From Paludibaculum sp. (lineage in GTDB: Bacteria > Acidobacteriota > Terriglobia > Bryobacterales > Bryobacteraceae): a stretch of DNA of 64,000 bases. The position numbers and the translations under genes were made by a program. The notes beneath the pieces are model-generated. The model worked only from the letters and a program-made list of their open reading frames with translations. It was not told the DNA's origin and did no database searches. The stretch is taken from NCBI GenBank assembly GCA_029973955.1, contig JARKQJ010000078.1, positions 1 through 64,000 on the forward strand, read 5' to 3'. This document shows positions 44,892 to 52,086 of the stretch, one piece after another. Every line of letters begins with the position of its first letter. Position 1 is the stretch's first letter.

Positions 44892-45694
44892 CCGAACTGC
44901 CGGAAGTGGAGGCCGTCGCCCGCAAGCTACGCGCGGCCTTGCAAGATGGAGGTGGGCCGTCGTGTGAAATCGTCGACTGCGGGCAGTTCCGGCCCACCAC
45001 CATGCAGGAAGGCGCGCGCGCCATCGGCAGGCGGATCACGGCAGTGGACCGCCGCGGCAAGCACCTGCTGCTGCGGCTGGACGACGGCTGTTTCCTGCGC
45101 GTCCACCTGAGAATGACCGGCAACCTCACGGTGGCGCCGGACGCGCGCCTGCGCGCCTCCACCGTGCGAGCCTGGTTCGCCCTCGCTGACGGCCGGGCCG
45201 TGGTACTCGACGATCCGCGCGCCCTGGGCCGCATCAGCTTTCACGAGCCCGGCTCGGAGACGGAACTCTTCCGCGGCCTCGGTCCGGAGCCGTTCGACGC
45301 GGCCTTCTCTCTCGATCACCTCACCGGCGCGGCCAAGGCCACGAAGAAGCCCATCAAGCTGCTGCTGATGGAGCAGAAGGCCGTTGCCGGGCTGGGCAAC
45401 ATCTACGCGGCGGAGGCGCTTTTCCAGGCCGCCATCCACCCCGCCCGGCCGGCCCACAAGCTGAGCCGGCCGAGGCTGGCAGCGCTCTACACCGCCATCC
45501 GCGACGTACTGGGCGCCGCCATGGCTTCGGCCGAACAGGCCTACGATCGGCCAGGGGAGTTCGCCGAAGGCGAGAACTTCCCAGTGGCGGTCTACGGGCG
45601 CGAAGGCGAGCCGTGCCTGCGCTGCGCCGGCGCCATCCGCCGCATGCCGCAGGGCGGCCGTTCGACATACTACTGTCCAAAGTGTCAAAAATAG
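44888..45694 (+). CDS. mutM: Formamidopyrimidine-DNA glycosylase (Fpg/MutM)
   Basis: The 268-residue repair enzyme starts MPELPEVEAVARKL: the N-terminal Pro and Glu after the initiator are the catalytic residues of Fpg/Nei glycosylases, and the Lys in RRGKHLLLRL is the conserved third residue. AGLGNIYAAEALF is the H2TH helix. The C-terminal zinc finger has CLRC and CPKC, C-X2-C-X16-C-X2-C. It excises 8-oxoguanine and ring-opened purines. The start is 30 nt after the SAM hydrolase stop with GAGGGAGGT as ribosome site. Confidence 0.95.
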   Translation: MPELPEVEAVARKLRAALQDGGGPSCEIVDCGQFRPTTMQEGARAIGRRITAVDRRGKHLLLRLDDGCFLRVHLRMTGNLTVAPDARLRASTVRAWFALADGRAVVLDDPRALGRISFHEPGSETELFRGLGPEPFDAAFSLDHLTGAAKATKKPIKLLLMEQKAVAGLGNIYAAEALFQAAIHPARPAHKLSRPRLAALYTAIRDVLGAAMASAEQAYDRPGEFAEGENFPVAVYGREGEPCLRCAGAIRRMPQGGRSTYYCPKCQK

Positions 45695-45702
45695 TAGGAG
45701 AC

Positions 45703-47580
45703 ATGGGAAACACCGACAGGATTTCGCGCGCGGGAGAGTTCCGTGCGCTGCTGGGGCAGAGGGCGCTGGTTGCCGACGGAGCAATGGGCACCATGCTCTA
45801 TACGCAGGGCGTCTTCATCAACCGCTGCTTCGACGAGCTGAACCTCAGCGCGCCCGACATGGTGAAGGGCATCCACCAGGCCTATGTCCGTGCCGGCGCC
45901 GAGATCCTGGAGACCAACACCTTCGGAGCCAGCGGTCCGCGCCTGGCCACCTTCGGCCTGGCCGAGAAGCTGGAAGCCATCAACCGCGCCGGCGTGCGCG
46001 CCGCCCGCGCCGCCGCTTCCGAACGCACCGACGTCTTCGTGGCCGGCGCCGTGGGCCCGCTGGGCGTGCGCATCGAACCGCTGGGCCCCACCTCGTTTGC
46101 CGAAGCCCGCCAGCTCTTCCGCCAGCAGCTCGACGTGCTGGTGGACGAAGGCGTGGACCTGCTGATCTTCGAGACCTTCACCAACCTCTCCGAGCTGCGC
46201 GAAGCCCTCACCGCCGCGCGCGAAGCCGCCGGCCCGGAGATGGTCATCGCCGCCCAGGTCACCATCGACGACGAAGGCAACATGCACGACGGCACCAGCA
46301 CGGAAGACTTCACGCGCTTCCTGGATGGCTCGCCGGCCGACGTGATCGGCCTCAACTGCTCGGTTGGCCCGAAGGCGATGCTCGAGACCCTCGAGCGCAT
46401 GATGAAGTTCTCCGCCAAACCGATGTCGGCCATGCCGAACGCCGGCCATCCGACCAAGGTGGAGGGCCGCAATATCTACCTCTCCTCGCCCGAGTACATG
46501 GCGCAGTATGCGCGCCGGATGTTGTGGGCGGGCGCCAGGATTGTGGGCGGCTGCTGCGGCACGACGCCGGAGCACATCAAAAATATGCGCAGCGAGGCGC
46601 GCAGCCTGCAGCCGGGCATGAAGACCCTGGCCGTGACCGTGGAGGAGTCGAAACCCAAGGCCCAGGCGCTGGCGAAAGTGCCGATGGCCGACAAGTCCAC
46701 GCTCGGCGCCAAGCTCGCCGCCAGGAAGTTCGTGGCGTTTGTAGAGATCCTTCCGCCGCGCGGCGTGGACGCTTCCAAAGAGATCGCCGGCGCCAGGATG
46801 TGCAAGGATGCCGGCATCGACGTGATCAACGTGCCCGACGGCCCCCGGGCCAGCGCGCGGCTCAGCGCCCAGGTCACCTGCCAGCTCTTTGAGCGCGAAG
46901 CGGGCATCGAAAGCGTGCTGCACTTCTGCTGCCGCGACCGCAACATCCTCGGCATCCAGAGCGAACTGCTGGGCGCCCACGCCGTGGGCGTGCGCAACCT
47001 GATCTGCATCACGGGCGATCCGCCGCGCATGGGCTCCTACCCGGACGCCACCGCCGTCTTTGACGTCGATTCCATCGGCCTCTGCAATATCGTCAACAAC
47101 CTCAACCACGGCCTCGATATTGGCGGCAACCCGATCGGGAACCAGACCGCGCTGGTACTGGGCGTGGGCGCCAACCCGGGCGCTTTGAACCTCGACGAGG
47201 AGATCCGCCGCACGGAGTACAAGGTGCAGGCCGGCGCCGAGTACATCGTCACCCAACCCGTCTTCGATCTTGCCCAACTGGAGACGTTTCTGAAGCGCAT
47301 CGAGAGCTTCCGCATCCCCGTCATCGCCGGCATCTGGCCGCTCACCTCGCTGCGGAACGCCGAATTCATGGTGAATGAACTGCGCGTGCCGGTGCCGCGG
47401 GAGCTGCTGGACCGCATGAAACGCGCGGAAACTCCCGAGCAGGGACGTGCCGAAGGAGTGGAGATTGCACGCGAAATGGTGACCCGCGTCCGGCCCATGG
47501 TGGACGGCGTCCAACTGAGCGCTCCCTTCGGCCGTTATTCGATGGCGATCGATGTTGCCGAGGCCATCGGGCCGCGCTAG
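45703..47580 (+). CDS. Homocysteine S-methyltransferase / methylenetetrahydrofolate reductase fusion
   Basis: The 625-residue protein is a YitJ-type fusion. Residues about 1-300 are the homocysteine methyltransferase: VADGAMGTMLYTQG, the Zn ligands Cys in GLNCSVGP and the Cys pair in VGGCCGTTPEHI. From about 340 comes a methylenetetrahydrofolate reductase barrel (FVAFVEILPPRGVD, LICITGDPPRMG, QAGAEYIVTQPVFD) that binds FAD. One protein could thus make 5-methyl-THF and methylate homocysteine to methionine. The start ATG 45703 lies 8 nt after the mutM stop; the in-frame ATG at 45613 lies inside mutM. The ribosome site (TAGGAG) is only 2 nt from this ATG, which is tight. Confidence 0.9.
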   Translation: MGNTDRISRAGEFRALLGQRALVADGAMGTMLYTQGVFINRCFDELNLSAPDMVKGIHQAYVRAGAEILETNTFGASGPRLATFGLAEKLEAINRAGVRAARAAASERTDVFVAGAVGPLGVRIEPLGPTSFAEARQLFRQQLDVLVDEGVDLLIFETFTNLSELREALTAAREAAGPEMVIAAQVTIDDEGNMHDGTSTEDFTRFLDGSPADVIGLNCSVGPKAMLETLERMMKFSAKPMSAMPNAGHPTKVEGRNIYLSSPEYMAQYARRMLWAGARIVGGCCGTTPEHIKNMRSEARSLQPGMKTLAVTVEESKPKAQALAKVPMADKSTLGAKLAARKFVAFVEILPPRGVDASKEIAGARMCKDAGIDVINVPDGPRASARLSAQVTCQLFEREAGIESVLHFCCRDRNILGIQSELLGAHAVGVRNLICITGDPPRMGSYPDATAVFDVDSIGLCNIVNNLNHGLDIGGNPIGNQTALVLGVGANPGALNLDEEIRRTEYKVQAGAEYIVTQPVFDLAQLETFLKRIESFRIPVIAGIWPLTSLRNAEFMVNELRVPVPRELLDRMKRAETPEQGRAEGVEIAREMVTRVRPMVDGVQLSAPFGRYSMAIDVAEAIGPR

Positions 47581-47610
47581 ACTGAACGCTTCCAGGCGGA
47601 TCAAAAAGCA

Positions 47611-48249
47611 GTGGCGACAGACCTCATAGAGATAGATCAGGAACAACCCTCCGCGGAGGCCATCGAGCGCGCCGCCGTGGCCATCCGGCGTGGGCAGCTT
47701 GTGGCGCTGCCGACCGACGCGCTCTACACCCTGGTGGCCGACCCCTTCAACCTGCACGCCGTCGGGCGCGTCTTCGCCGCCAAAGCCCGCGAAGCGCACC
47801 GCTCCCTGCCGCTGCTGGTGAGCGACTTCATGATGGCGGAAGACCTGGTGACCGAACTGCCCACACGGTTCTACCTGCTGGCCCGGCGCTTCTGGCCCGG
47901 ACCGCTCACCATCATCGTGCCCGCCTCGGCGAAGGTGCCGTTGAAAGTGACCGGCAACACCGGCCGGCTCGCTATCCGGCAATCCCGCTCGCGCGCTGCC
48001 ACCGAACTCATGGAGTACCTGGGCCAGCCCCTCATCTCCACTTCCGCCAACGTCAGCGGGCAACCCACCTGCCGCTCCGGCATCGAGGTCTTCGGCATGA
48101 TGGACGGCCGCGTGGACCTGGTGCTCGATGGCGGCCCTTGCCTGGGCGGGGGCTCCACCACCGTGGATATTACCGAACCCTACTGGCGCCTGATCCGCGC
48201 CGGCAGCATTCCCGAAAAGGAGATTGCCGATTGTTTGAAAGGCGCTTGA
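47611..48249 (+). CDS. tsaC: L-threonylcarbamoyladenylate synthase (Sua5/YwlC/TsaC)
   Basis: The 212-residue protein makes threonylcarbamoyl-AMP for t6A tRNA modification. It has AAVAIRRGQLVALPTDALYT, FAAKAREAHRSLPLLV, FWPGPLTIIV, GRLAIRQSRS and LISTSANVSGQP, the full Sua5/YrdC set. It starts with GTG at 47611, 30 nt after the previous stop; the length is that of the short TsaC form (no Sua5 C-domain). Its last 19 nt overlap the next gene. Confidence 0.93.
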   Translation: MATDLIEIDQEQPSAEAIERAAVAIRRGQLVALPTDALYTLVADPFNLHAVGRVFAAKAREAHRSLPLLVSDFMMAEDLVTELPTRFYLLARRFWPGPLTIIVPASAKVPLKVTGNTGRLAIRQSRSRAATELMEYLGQPLISTSANVSGQPTCRSGIEVFGMMDGRVDLVLDGGPCLGGGSTTVDITEPYWRLIRAGSIPEKEIADCLKGA

Positions 48250-49025
48250 GCGGCCTGCTGCTGGCCGCGGCTATGACGCTGCCGCTGATGGGAGACGTTT
48301 CGCCCCGCGCCGGCGGCCTGGGAAGGCACTGGAAGGCCCGTGACTGGACTCCGTCTTTCCAGTTGGACGGCACCTGGGAGCGCGTGGGAGACTCGAACCG
48401 TTTTCGCACGGTGTACTCGGACCGCGTCACCCGCCGCAACGTCAACTGGGATGTGACGGTGGTCTCCGTCACCGCGGAGACCGTCACCTTCAAAGCCACG
48501 CTCACGCTCGACGGCGGCCCCAAGACCTATACCTTCACGGGACGGATCCAGGCCGACGGCAGAACCATCCGCGGCAAGGGCGGCTGGTGCACGAATCCCG
48601 GCGCCTACTGCGGCTTCGAAGTGGTGGCGGACTGGCCGGTGGCCGGCCAGCCGGCCGCTGCCAGAGTGGGCGCATCCGTTGCCTCCCTGCCCGTCGCCAA
48701 GGGCTCCACGCTCCCGGGCCGGGCTACGCCAGGCACGCTCTGGAAAGTGCGCGACTACACCGCCGGCGGCTTCGACTACGAAGGCACCTGGACAATTCAG
48801 GATCAAACCATCCGCTTCGACTACCGCGAGCGTTCCACCGGCGCCAAGGCTGGCGGAACCATGGACCTGTTGCGTTGGGACGGCTTGAAAGTGGAGGTCC
48901 GGAATCTGGCAGCATCCCGTTTCTACCTGGGTACCCTGCAGGCCGACGGCAAGACGATTGTCGGCACCAGTCCCTCCTGCAAAGGCCGGCCAAACTGCGG
49001 CTGGAGCGCGACCATCGAGAAATAA
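48231..49025 (+). CDS. Exported protein with two repeated domains
   Basis: The 264-residue protein starts at TTG 48231, with AAGGAG 8 nt upstream, and overlaps the tsaC end by 19 nt. A signal peptide (FERRLSGLLLAAAMTLPLM) is followed by two similar domains, about 33-140 and 171-264. Shared blocks are WKARDWT/WKVRDYT, GTWERVGD/GTWTIQDQ, IQADGRTIRGKG/LQADGKTIVGTS and the Cys pair CTNPGAYCGF/CKGRPNCGW. I do not know the family. The paired cysteines would be oxidised outside the cytoplasm. The cluster context is otherwise housekeeping. Confidence 0.75.
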   Translation: MFERRLSGLLLAAAMTLPLMGDVSPRAGGLGRHWKARDWTPSFQLDGTWERVGDSNRFRTVYSDRVTRRNVNWDVTVVSVTAETVTFKATLTLDGGPKTYTFTGRIQADGRTIRGKGGWCTNPGAYCGFEVVADWPVAGQPAAARVGASVASLPVAKGSTLPGRATPGTLWKVRDYTAGGFDYEGTWTIQDQTIRFDYRERSTGAKAGGTMDLLRWDGLKVEVRNLAASRFYLGTLQADGKTIVGTSPSCKGRPNCGWSATIEK

Positions 49026-49080
49026 AGGCGCCGGAACAGCGCGGCGAGCGGATTGTCTGGCGCGCCTCGCTCCGGCAGGA

Positions 49081-49086
49081 TATCCT
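49081..49086 (+). promoter_or_regulatory. -10 box of the 6S RNA gene
   Basis: TATCCT; a start about 8 nt downstream (49094) agrees with the 5' end of the closing stem of the RNA. No clear -35 at normal spacing. Confidence 0.45.
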
Positions 49087-49093
49087 GGACGAT

Positions 49094-49290
49094 AGGAGCG
49101 TTCCTGCGAAGCAGGTCACCGGTTTCCATAATTGATCCGATGCAAAGTGAATCCGGAGCTCGACTCGTACTTTGGCGCTGGTGAGCATGCTCCGCAAGGA
49201 GAAGCCTGAAGGCGCCCGGCGAGCTCCCCCCGTGTAACCGCTCGGGGTCGATTCCGAAGCCGGAACGGCTGTTGTGGTGCGCTCCACTTC
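49094..49290 (+). ncRNA. ssrS: 6S RNA
   Basis: The gap before ymdB holds the 6S RNA core: GGTGAGCATGCTCC at 49180-49193, then loop GCAA and GGAGAAGCCT at 49198-49207, nearly the same as the apical part of E. coli 6S RNA. Nested helices support it: GGCGCT 49174-49179 with GGCGCC 49211-49216; GGAGCTCG 49155-49162 with CGAGCTCC 49220-49227; GAATC 49149-49153 with GATTC 49250-49254; closing GGAGCG 49095-49100 with CGCTCC 49280-49285. On the 3' side of the bubble a small hairpin (CCCCG 49228-49232 with CGGGG 49243-49247) is present, as in known 6S RNAs. 6S RNA binds sigma-70 RNA polymerase and lowers its activity in stationary phase. Ends are estimated. Confidence 0.85.
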
Positions 49291-49299
49291 CTTTCCCCC

Positions 49300-50082
49300 A
49301 TGAGAATCCTCTTCATCGGCGATATCTTCGCTTCGCCCGGAAGGCGCATTGTCGCCGAGAACCTCCAGCCCCTGATCTCCGAACATCGCATCGATCTGGC
49401 GATCGCCAACGTGGAGAACTCCGCCGGCGGTTTCGGCGTCACGCCCAACATCGCGCAGGAACTGCTCTCCCTCGGCCTCGATGTCCTCACCACCGGCAAT
49501 CACGTCTGGGACAAGCGGGAGATCTATGACTATCTCGACCGGGAACCGCGCCTGCTGCGTCCCGGCAACTACGCCCCTTCCCTGCCCGGCTCCGGCGTCT
49601 ACACCGGCAAAGCGCGCAACGGCGTGCCCTATGCCGTGATGAACCTCCAGGGACGCGTGCACATGTCCGCCATCGATTGCCCCTTCGCCAAGTCCGATGA
49701 ACTCGTCGCCGCGCTGCCGGCCGATGTGAAAATCCGCTTCCTCGACTTCCACGCGGAAGCTACCAGCGAGAAGGTGGCCATGGGCTGGCACCTGGCCGGA
49801 CGGGCCACGGCCGTCATCGGCACGCATACGCACATCGCCACCGCCGACGCGCGCGTGCTTCCAGGTGGAACGGCCTATCTGACCGATTGCGGCATGACCG
49901 GCCCTTACGATTCCGTCATCGGAGTGGAAAAGGCCACCGTGCTCAAGAAGTTCGTCACCCAACTGCCCATGCGTTTTGAAGCAGCCAAAGGCATGGTGGA
50001 ACTGCGGGCGGTGATCGTGGACGCCGATGAAACGAGTGGAGCGGCCACGGCCATCACTCCGCTCTGCATCGCCGGCCAGTAG
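49300..50082 (+). CDS. ymdB: YmdB-type metallophosphoesterase (TIGR00282)
   Basis: The 260-residue enzyme has FIGDIFASPGRRIV, NVENSAGGFGVT, TTGNHVWDKREI, DFHAEATSEK and GTHTHIATADARV, the metal ligands of the YmdB family, which hydrolyse 2',3'-cAMP and other phosphodiesters. It is soluble. No ribosome site precedes the ATG; instead a C/T-rich stretch links it to the 3' end of the 6S RNA, 10 nt away, so its mRNA probably comes from readthrough or processing of the 6S transcript. Confidence 0.93.
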   Translation: MRILFIGDIFASPGRRIVAENLQPLISEHRIDLAIANVENSAGGFGVTPNIAQELLSLGLDVLTTGNHVWDKREIYDYLDREPRLLRPGNYAPSLPGSGVYTGKARNGVPYAVMNLQGRVHMSAIDCPFAKSDELVAALPADVKIRFLDFHAEATSEKVAMGWHLAGRATAVIGTHTHIATADARVLPGGTAYLTDCGMTGPYDSVIGVEKATVLKKFVTQLPMRFEAAKGMVELRAVIVDADETSGAATAITPLCIAGQ

Positions 50083-50089
50083 ACAGCGG

Positions 50090-50971
50090 TCAGGCTGCCG
50101 CTTCTTCGTCTTCCTGCGAGAGCGCGCTGGTCACCTTCGCCACCTGGACCTTCTTCGCCAGCCCTACCAAGGACAGCAGCTTGATCTGCAGCCAGGTGGG
50201 ATCGAATTCAAACCAGACCAGTCCATGCCGCGCCGAGGAAGGATGCGCGTGGTGGTTGTTGTGCCAGCCCTCGCCGAAAGTGAGCAGCGCCACCCACCAG
50301 TTGTTCCGGGAGTCGTCGCGCGTTTTGAAGCGGCGGCCGCCCCACATGTGGGAAGCGGAGTTCACCAGCCAGGTGGCGTGCAGACCCACAACCACGCGCG
50401 TGCAGATGCCCCACAGCAGCATGGAGAGCCCGCCGAAGCCCAGCAGGATGAGCCCCAGGATCACCATCGGAACGTAGTGGTAGGTGTTCAGCCAGCGGTA
50501 GAACGGGTCGCGGCCCAGGTCCGGTGCGTACTTCGCCATCGTCTCGGTCGCATTGTGCTTGGACTCGCCAAAGAGAATCCAGCCCATGTGCGACCACCAG
50601 GAGCCGTCGCGCGGGCTGTGCGGATCCCCAGGCTGGTCGGACCGCTGGTGGTGGACGCGGTGCGTCGCCACCCAGAAGATCGGGCCGCCTTCCAGCGTCA
50701 GCGCCCCGCACACCGCGAAGAGGTACTCAATCGGCTTCGGCACCTTGTAGGAACGATGCGTCAGCAGCCGGTGGTAACCCATGCCGATGCCCCAGCCGAT
50801 GCACATCCAGTAAAGAATAGCGGCCGTGATGACGGACTTCCAGTCGAAGTAGAAAAACGAAGCGATGGCCCCGATGTGGAACAGCACCAGGGCGGTGGAT
50901 GTCACCCAGTTGATGTTGCTCGGGGTGTATGAGACGGGGGCGGTATCGGGGGAGTTCTTGGTGGTGGGCAC
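50090..50971 (-). CDS. Acyl-CoA/fatty-acid delta-9 desaturase
   Basis: The 293-residue membrane enzyme has the three His boxes HRLLTH, HRVHHQRSD and HNNHHAHPS, with four or so transmembrane helices (WVTSTALVLFHIGAIASF, ITAAILYWMCIG, MVILGLILLGFGGLSML). It introduces a cis double bond in fatty acyl chains with di-iron and oxygen. The start GTG 50971 is the only suitable one. It ends 7 nt from the convergent ymdB gene. Oxygen dependence implies at least microaerobic growth. Confidence 0.92.
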   Translation of the reverse strand: MPTTKNSPDTAPVSYTPSNINWVTSTALVLFHIGAIASFFYFDWKSVITAAILYWMCIGWGIGMGYHRLLTHRSYKVPKPIEYLFAVCGALTLEGGPIFWVATHRVHHQRSDQPGDPHSPRDGSWWSHMGWILFGESKHNATETMAKYAPDLGRDPFYRWLNTYHYVPMVILGLILLGFGGLSMLLWGICTRVVVGLHATWLVNSASHMWGGRRFKTRDDSRNNWWVALLTFGEGWHNNHHAHPSSARHGLVWFEFDPTWLQIKLLSLVGLAKKVQVAKVTSALSQEDEEAAA

Positions 50972-51076
50972 GCGGAGATCCAGACAGTTGGGAGTTTGAT
51001 CTTAATTCTAACTATTGTGGTACAGATTGGCAACGACCAATCCAGATGGTTAGAGGACGAGGCAGGAGGGGAGGAT

Positions 51077-51865
51077 TCAGGAATCGGAGCGGCTACCGAA
51101 GAGACGGCGGAGAAGAGACGGCTTGGAGGCCGGGGCCGAGGGGGGGAAATCTGAGAGGTCGATGGCGCTGCCTTCGACGGCGGCCAGCGGATGATCGATG
51201 CAGAGACGCTTCGCCAGTTCTTCGGAGTAATGACGGGAAAGCCAGGCGAAAGCGAGGTCGAGCCGGGGGGGGCGGGCGCGCAGGTCGTGAGCGTCGGAGG
51301 CCACGAAATGAGCCAGCCCGCGGTCCAGAAGCTGGCGGGAGAAGGCCAGGGCTTTCGGGCCGAACAGGCCCAGCAGGGAGGAGGCGGTCAGTTGCATGAA
51401 GCGGCCCTCGCCCACCCACTCCTCGATGAGTCCGATCCTCTGCCGCAGCAACGGGTTGCGCTCAGGGTGGGTGAGGATAATCCGCATGCCGGCGTCCTCC
51501 AGCCGGGACCACAGTTCGGAGGTGTTCGCAAAGATGGTGAGATCCGATAACTCCATCAAAAGGTAGCACTTGCCGTTGATTGTGTAGCGCGCCGGATCTT
51601 TGAGCGCGGCTTCGATGTTGTCCGCCATCAGGTGGAAGTCGCAGGCCCGCACCAGGCGGATCCCGGCCGGGGCAACCGACCTGGCTTCCTCCAGAAGGCG
51701 GTCCACCTGGTCCGGATCGTAGCGGAACTGCACGTCGGCGTGCGGTGACGCCACCAGGATCCGGGTGCCGTGGCTCTGGGCCATTTGGACCATCAGATTG
51801 GACTGTTCGGCGGTCTGGGCGCCGTCGTCGATGCCGGGCAGGAAGTGGGAGTGGATATCAACCAT
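51077..51865 (-). CDS. CpsB/YwqE-like PHP-domain tyrosine phosphatase
   Basis: The 262-residue protein begins VDIHSHFLPGIDDGAQT, the PHP-domain metal site of CpsB-type phosphatases, with further ligands in SPHADVQFRYD, ILTHPERNP and VASDAHDLRARPP. These dephosphorylate tyrosine kinases that control capsule or exopolysaccharide export. No polysaccharide genes lie next to it. AGGA about 9 nt upstream supports the ATG at 51865. The 221-nt gap before the next gene contains no RNA or promoter I can name. Confidence 0.9.
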   Translation of the reverse strand: MVDIHSHFLPGIDDGAQTAEQSNLMVQMAQSHGTRILVASPHADVQFRYDPDQVDRLLEEARSVAPAGIRLVRACDFHLMADNIEAALKDPARYTINGKCYLLMELSDLTIFANTSELWSRLEDAGMRIILTHPERNPLLRQRIGLIEEWVGEGRFMQLTASSLLGLFGPKALAFSRQLLDRGLAHFVASDAHDLRARPPRLDLAFAWLSRHYSEELAKRLCIDHPLAAVEGSAIDLSDFPPSAPASKPSLLRRLFGSRSDS

Positions 51866-52086
51866 CTCGGAGTTCCTATTCTAACCGGGAGAAGCAGGGC
51901 ACGAGGGTAGGTCAAGGTGGAAGGCAAGGGAACAGAACAGTACGGTAAAGGTCCGTGGGCTAAAGAGATTCGCTTATGTTGCCGATAGAAGCCGAAGAGA
52001 AAGTAGTGATCTCCGTACGGCCCGGCTCGGGCTGTGGCGGGCAGTTGTGAGACGCAGGAAGTTACTGGAAGTCAGCTTGCCGTAGC

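Noticed and set aside
45685-48063. 792-residue minus-strand open frame
   Set aside because: Antisense to the homocysteine methyltransferase/MTHFR and tsaC genes, with biased His/Gly/Val/Ala composition.
49240-49260. T-loop-like GGTCGATTCC as part of a tRNA
   Set aside because: No anticodon arm or acceptor stem fits; the bases are part of the 6S RNA fold.
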